Positions 36,701 to 42,700 of a stretch of 64,000 nt of DNA are shown here, in pieces. The notes below the pieces were generated by a model that searched no databases, had not been told where the DNA came from, and saw only the letters and a program-made list of their open reading frames with translations. Within the stretch, counting starts at the first letter, position 1. Every line of letters begins with the position of its first letter. The translations under genes were made by a program, and so were the position numbers. The DNA comes from Aldrovandia affinis (Eukaryota > Chordata > Actinopteri > Notacanthiformes > Halosauridae): contig JAINUG010000070.1 of NCBI GenBank assembly GCA_029706075.1, positions 124,001-188,000 of the forward strand, given 5' to 3'.

Positions 36701-39700
36701 AGGTGTGGTTGTCTGTTAGGTAACAGAACTGACTCCCAGGCTCATCAGTGGAAGTTGCCTTCCAGGGAAAACTCTCAGCCACAAGTTTGAGTGCAGCGGT
36801 GCAGCCAGAGGTGAAAACCACTGTGTAATCCTCTGGGCTGGTGTTGAAGTGCTGCAATATCCTGCAAATACATGAATCAAGGTAAAAACATGGACACCAG
36901 GCAAACAATGCATGAACCTGGAAATAAAAAGTTGTTTAAAAAGTTAAAAGTTAAAAGGCTGCTGATATGACTCGACTAATTTTCTCTACTCTATCCCTAC
37001 AATGCGTGAAGACCCCATTTTTTTTACTGACTCAGCTGTTTGGAGGACCTGATTTGCAGGATTGAGGACTGTTTGCCTTATAACTTTGAATTACCCATAA
37101 ACCTTCTCATTCTTCCGATACCTGATGTATTCACCAGTAATCTGCTAAGCAGCCCAGTCCATAGTCACAGCTCACACAAGTTCAGTTAGTCTCCAAAAGG
37201 GAAATTATATTTCCTTTCCTTTTTAAACGTGACTGTGACTGTGATTGTGACTGTGATTGTGACTTCAGAAAAATTGAGAAAATTTGATTTGTCACCACTG
37301 CACAATATTTTTTGATTCCAAAGACACCTCCATTCCCTTAAAATGGCCTTTCAAATACAGTAACATTTCAGGGGTGAAGTTACCTGTAACGGACATTTTC
37401 TACGGTGTCATGGGTGAGCCTGCTGCTGGAGTTGTGGCTGTGCGGGTTGCCTGTCAGATCAGAACAACATGCATTATACTTCTGTGGTCAAAATAATAAA
37501 TACCACCTGATTCTTTTATTTAGAGTAAAATGTGGTCTCTATCAATGGAAAATTTACACCAGCTTCAAACACTTATGCAAAGCAGGTAATCGTGTAGCAA
37601 CCAAAATGATAGTCACAGTTAGTTGAATTACAAGTACATCTTCTCAGTTTAGCCAAATAAGAGATTTTGAAGAAAATAAAAATAATAATAAACATATGGT
37701 ATTGTTCTTCCTTCATTCAGTAGTACAGACTTATGAAAACGAAATCATTACAAATGTCATATTCGTTGCTTAGAAACAACCTTAAGAAACTAGCAACATA
37801 CCTTCTCAAGACTCATTGACCGGTTGTACCAGCTGGGTGAATGCCCAGCTTAATGCTATGCCCAATGTAGAACAGCACTTTAAGACAGACTTTACAATTG
37901 CACCGCCTGGATATACTTGCTAATAAATAATAAAGTAATCTTAAAGCAGTCTTAAGTATCTACGGATTTCATAACGAGTGGGCATTTAGCCTGTAGCCAA
38001 AATAATGATCTGATACCTAACCAAGCCATTGACTATTTGACTATTTAATTTATTCGCTCAAGGCACTGCCCCATGATACACTAGCCAATTATGTAACCTG
38101 TATTTTATTGTAGTGAATGTTTAATAAAGCTTTATTTTAAAAACATGGATCTTACACAATTGCACGGGTGTAGAGATGGTCTCTCTGATTCAAGTGCATT
38201 CAACCACTCCTTACAAGTGCAAATACTTTGAACTGCTTCGGTGAATACAGATTTTATTTCAAATAGTTGTTTATTGAACGATTTGCCTCAGAGTGAGGTT
38301 AAATACAGAACATCCACAACGTCTTGTGTAATGGGGGTATTTATTACATATCCCCCCATCTGTGCATACATGCCTATTTATAATGTCATCAAACTAGTAC
38401 ATAATGTCCTGTGTTTGACTTAAGAGGTGATCTGGGTGGACGAAAACACAAACAAATGATATCACACGAAACTTGCAAATCGCCTAATGTTTTCTATTGA
38501 CAGACCTCCCATTGCGCTGCCCAACCCATATTGATGCAAACGCCTTTATTGCAGACTACAAAACTACCAAACTGGGTGAAGGCAAGAAATATTCTGTTTG
38601 CCACAGGCAAAACTATCAATGACAATACTGTTCTAATGTGTTCTCGTTATCATCCAACCCAAACTAGGGCCTTCCACTGTAGCCCACTTTACCCCCACTA
38701 TACCCTGCTGTACCCCCCACTATCCCCCACAATACCCTACTGTACCCCGCACTCTGCTCCACTGTACCCTGCTGCACCCCACTCATGTTCCTTCACTGTA
38801 CTCTGTTAAACCCCCTCTAAACCTACACTACCGGTCAAAATGTAAGCAGTTCAAGTCCAGTGAATAACCTGAAATGGTACAAAGGTAAGCGGTAAACTGC
38901 CAGAGGTTAAAATATTATAATAAAATACTATTATTTTTCAAGAATGATTCCAACTTGTCCCTAATAATACATTCCAGTATTTGACATGAGATGCAAGTTA
39001 AACTAACAGGCCTATAGTCCCCTGGATCAGTACGGTCCCCCTTCTTATATATTGGAATTATACTACCCTGCATCCAGTCATCTGGTATTTCTCCAGTGTT
39101 TATGGATTGCATAAAATATCAGGGCCTGCTGCCTTATTTGTCTTAAGTTGTTGTAGTTTTTCTAGTACTTCTACGTTCCTTATCTCAAAGTCCTCCAAAA
39201 CATTATGTAAATTGGCTATATACATTTAGGCATATTTATAACCTCTTCTCTGGTAAAGCTCTCAACAAAGAAACTGTTGTGTGTTAGGAATATCCTTATT
39301 GCTGTAAACCAAACTTCCTTCCTTATTCTTAATGCACTTAACCTCATCATTTTTGTTGTGTTGTGTTTGTTCTCCTCTTGTCAGCCATTTTGTCCTAACT
39401 GCTGTCAAGTGGGCAGGTCCATAATGCATCAGTGGGAAAATGGTTAGTTTAGTATGAAAAGGGCGTAAATGCGCACTTACGCCCTTTTCACACCAAACTG
39501 TGTACACTTACGCCCTTTTCGTACCAAACTTGACCCAAGGTTTGAAATGTGTCTTTATGGTTTAGAGCTTTATTTCAATACAGTAAAGCATGATGCATGT
39601 GTCCTTTTACCATTATATGGAGCTCATCAAGAGCTTTCCATTGATATTTATAACTAATTTTTGACCAAAATGTCACTTACGCCCCTTATGCGTATTTGTA

Positions 39701-42700
39701 TTTTGTACAAAAATATATATATCACAGCTATTATACTGCAGCAGTGCTCCATGAATCCCTTAATCAGAGACGTGGTACCAAATGAGTGTGTAAACTGGTT
39801 GTGTTTCTATTCTAGTGCTCTTTGACATAAGTGCTGCTTTTGACACTATTGACCACCAGATTCTCCTTCATAGGCTAGAAAACCTGGTTGGTTTGCGTGG
39901 ACGGGCACTCTCATGGTTTAAATCATACTTATTAGACCGGTTTCAATTTGTGCAATTAGATCAAGAGTTCTCTGACTACTCTCAGGTTAAATATGGTATT
40001 CCACAAGGCTCAGTGCTGGGACCATTACTGTTCTCATTATACTTGCTACCACTGGGTAATGTTATTCGTAAACATGGTGTGAATTTCCATTGCTATGCAG
40101 ATGATACACAGCTGTACATATCAATGAAACCAGGTGAAACACTTAAACTCACTCAATTAGAGGCTTGTATCTCTGATATAAAGAACTGGATGACAGTACA
40201 TTTCCTGCTTTTAAATTCAGATAAAACAGAGATGATGGTTTTGGGCCCCAAAAAATTAAGGAACAAGTTGGATCTGCAGTTAAATGCAGGTGATTGCATA
40301 GTTACATCAAGTCTTATGGTTAAGAACCTTGGTTTTATTATTGATCAGGACCTTACATTTGACACTCATATTAAAAACACTTCCAGAGTCTCTTTCTTTC
40401 ACCTAAGAAACATAGCTAAAATTCGGCACATTCTGTCATTAGAGGATGCTAAAACCTTGATGCATGCTTTTGTTGCATCGAGGCTAGACTATTGTAATGC
40501 CTTATTATCCGGCTCCTCTAGTAGCTCTCTAAAGAGTCTTCAACTAGTACAGAATACAGCAGCACGTATTTTGACTAGATCCAAAAAGTATGAGCACATT
40601 ACTCCAGTGTTAGCATCACTACATTGGCTTCCTATTAAATATCGGGCTGATTATAAAGTACTGTTGCTAACTTTTAAAGCAGTAAACGGACTTGCACCTT
40701 TATATCTGACCGAAATGATTACCCCCTATAAACCGACACTAGAGATGCACCGATCGATCGGCCTCTGACCGGAAATGGCCGATTTTCAGCTGATCGGCCT
40801 CAATCGGTGACTTGATCCCGATCACTCCACATAGCCGATTCTGTGCGCCGGTTGGCTCCTCGCCCCCCTCTTTTTCACGTGACGTGCGCGTACCCGTGAG
40901 CCAATGCAGACAGATCAGATGAGCGCAGCGCTGAACACTTAAAGCTTTCAGTTTGTCATACATGTCAATCGAAAATAAGCCGCGGAGGAACAACCTCGAA
41001 AACGTTCGGAACGACCAACCTAATCATTTAGGTTGACCAACTCGTTTTTCTACAGTACCGTAGGTACCGGGGTTAATTAATAATTAACTTCGTTGCGCTA
41101 GTTCGGTTCCTCTGAACCATTTTCCATTAATAGAACATGGTGGTAGTGCATACACTTGACGTAATAATGCCCTGCTGAAGCACTGAATTGCACTGAAATC
41201 ATTATGTTCGCTAATGAGTGACGTTATGAAACAGTGCTATTCACTCATACAAATCTAACTTATTAGACCTAATGATAAATTCATCTAACGATTTCTAGCT
41301 AAACCACAGCTGTGCGTTTCCACTATCAAACAAACTCAGAAACAGCAAGCATCGCCTCTTTTCCAATTACTCCTAGTTTGAAACATTTTTATCTAGGCTT
41401 TGAAGCTAGTTAAAGTCGTAGTCGTTAGGCTACCTGACTCACGCAAATAACGAAATTCTGCTGAAGAGCGGCTTGTTTCAATGCCTTTGACAAGCTCCGC
41501 AACTGAAACATCCGCCCTTATATCGCTACAAGTGTTTTCCATTGCACTATATAGAATTGGGATCTACTCTAATCCACCTCTAGCAAACAAATTAGTCTAG
41601 CGCATCATAGGTTCGAACTAACCTGTTTTCCATTAGCATTGTCGCAATAACTTTCTGATGCACATCAAGTTGAAGCCATATAAAATGGAAAAGGGCTTGT
41701 GTCATCTGTCATCAGAATATAACGTTAGTGTTTTAAATAAATATTTCCGGACTAATGGTCTGTCACCATGTCAGTACATTTAAACTACTCTTGTTTCTTT
41801 TTATTTATTACTTCAAGGCTACATGCCACTGTTGTTGGATTCTCTTTTATTCATCATTGAATTTAATTTGCACAAAAAAAGAAAAGCTCTGTCCAGTAAC
41901 CTGGAACACTTTTTTTATTTTGAAATGTGTTTTAGTGAGACCTACCTCATGCTTCTGACCTACCTCAGAATTGTCAATCTTAATTTTCTATTAAAGCAAA
42001 GTTACAAAAATGTTTGTGTAAGTTTGTGTAAAATCGGAATCGGCCAAAATCGGTATCGGCAAGTCAGACTAATCAAAAATTGGAAATCGGAATCGGCCAA
42101 GAAAATCGCAATCGGTGCATCTCTAACCGACACGACTGCTTCGTTCACAAGAAGCCGGCCATCTATTACTCCCTAGAATTTTGAAAAGCACAGCTGGTGG
42201 TAGAGCCTTCTCTTTTAGAGCTCCTCTGTTGTGGAACGGTTTACCAAGGCATGTTAGGGATTCGGACACAGTTTCAATTTTTAAGTGTAGATTAAAAACA
42301 TATCTTTTCAGCCTAGCCTACTGCCAAACATAGTCTAGGTGGAGAGATGGAGAAGGCCGTGCCCTAGTGTCTTATGGAGTGAGAAACTTTCCATACTGTC
42401 ACCTCCTCAATGTGTTACCACCACTGTTATGCTGGTTATCCTTGATCAGGTGTGGATTGTTTGTAACTCTCTCATGGCTGCGTGTTTTCTCTGTCCCTCT
42501 CCTAATAGGTAGGCTGCTTACACCTGTTGGGGCCCCCTGCTCCCCCCCTGCCGCTGACTACCTAACTCAGGAGGGGCAAAGTCCTTCAGCCCTGAGCCAC
42601 CTTGGACTGACCATGACATGGTCTTTTTTTGGACATACCCTGTGCCGGCCAGAAGAGGATGGGCTCCCCCCCTTTTTAGTCTGGTTCCTCCCAAGGTTTC

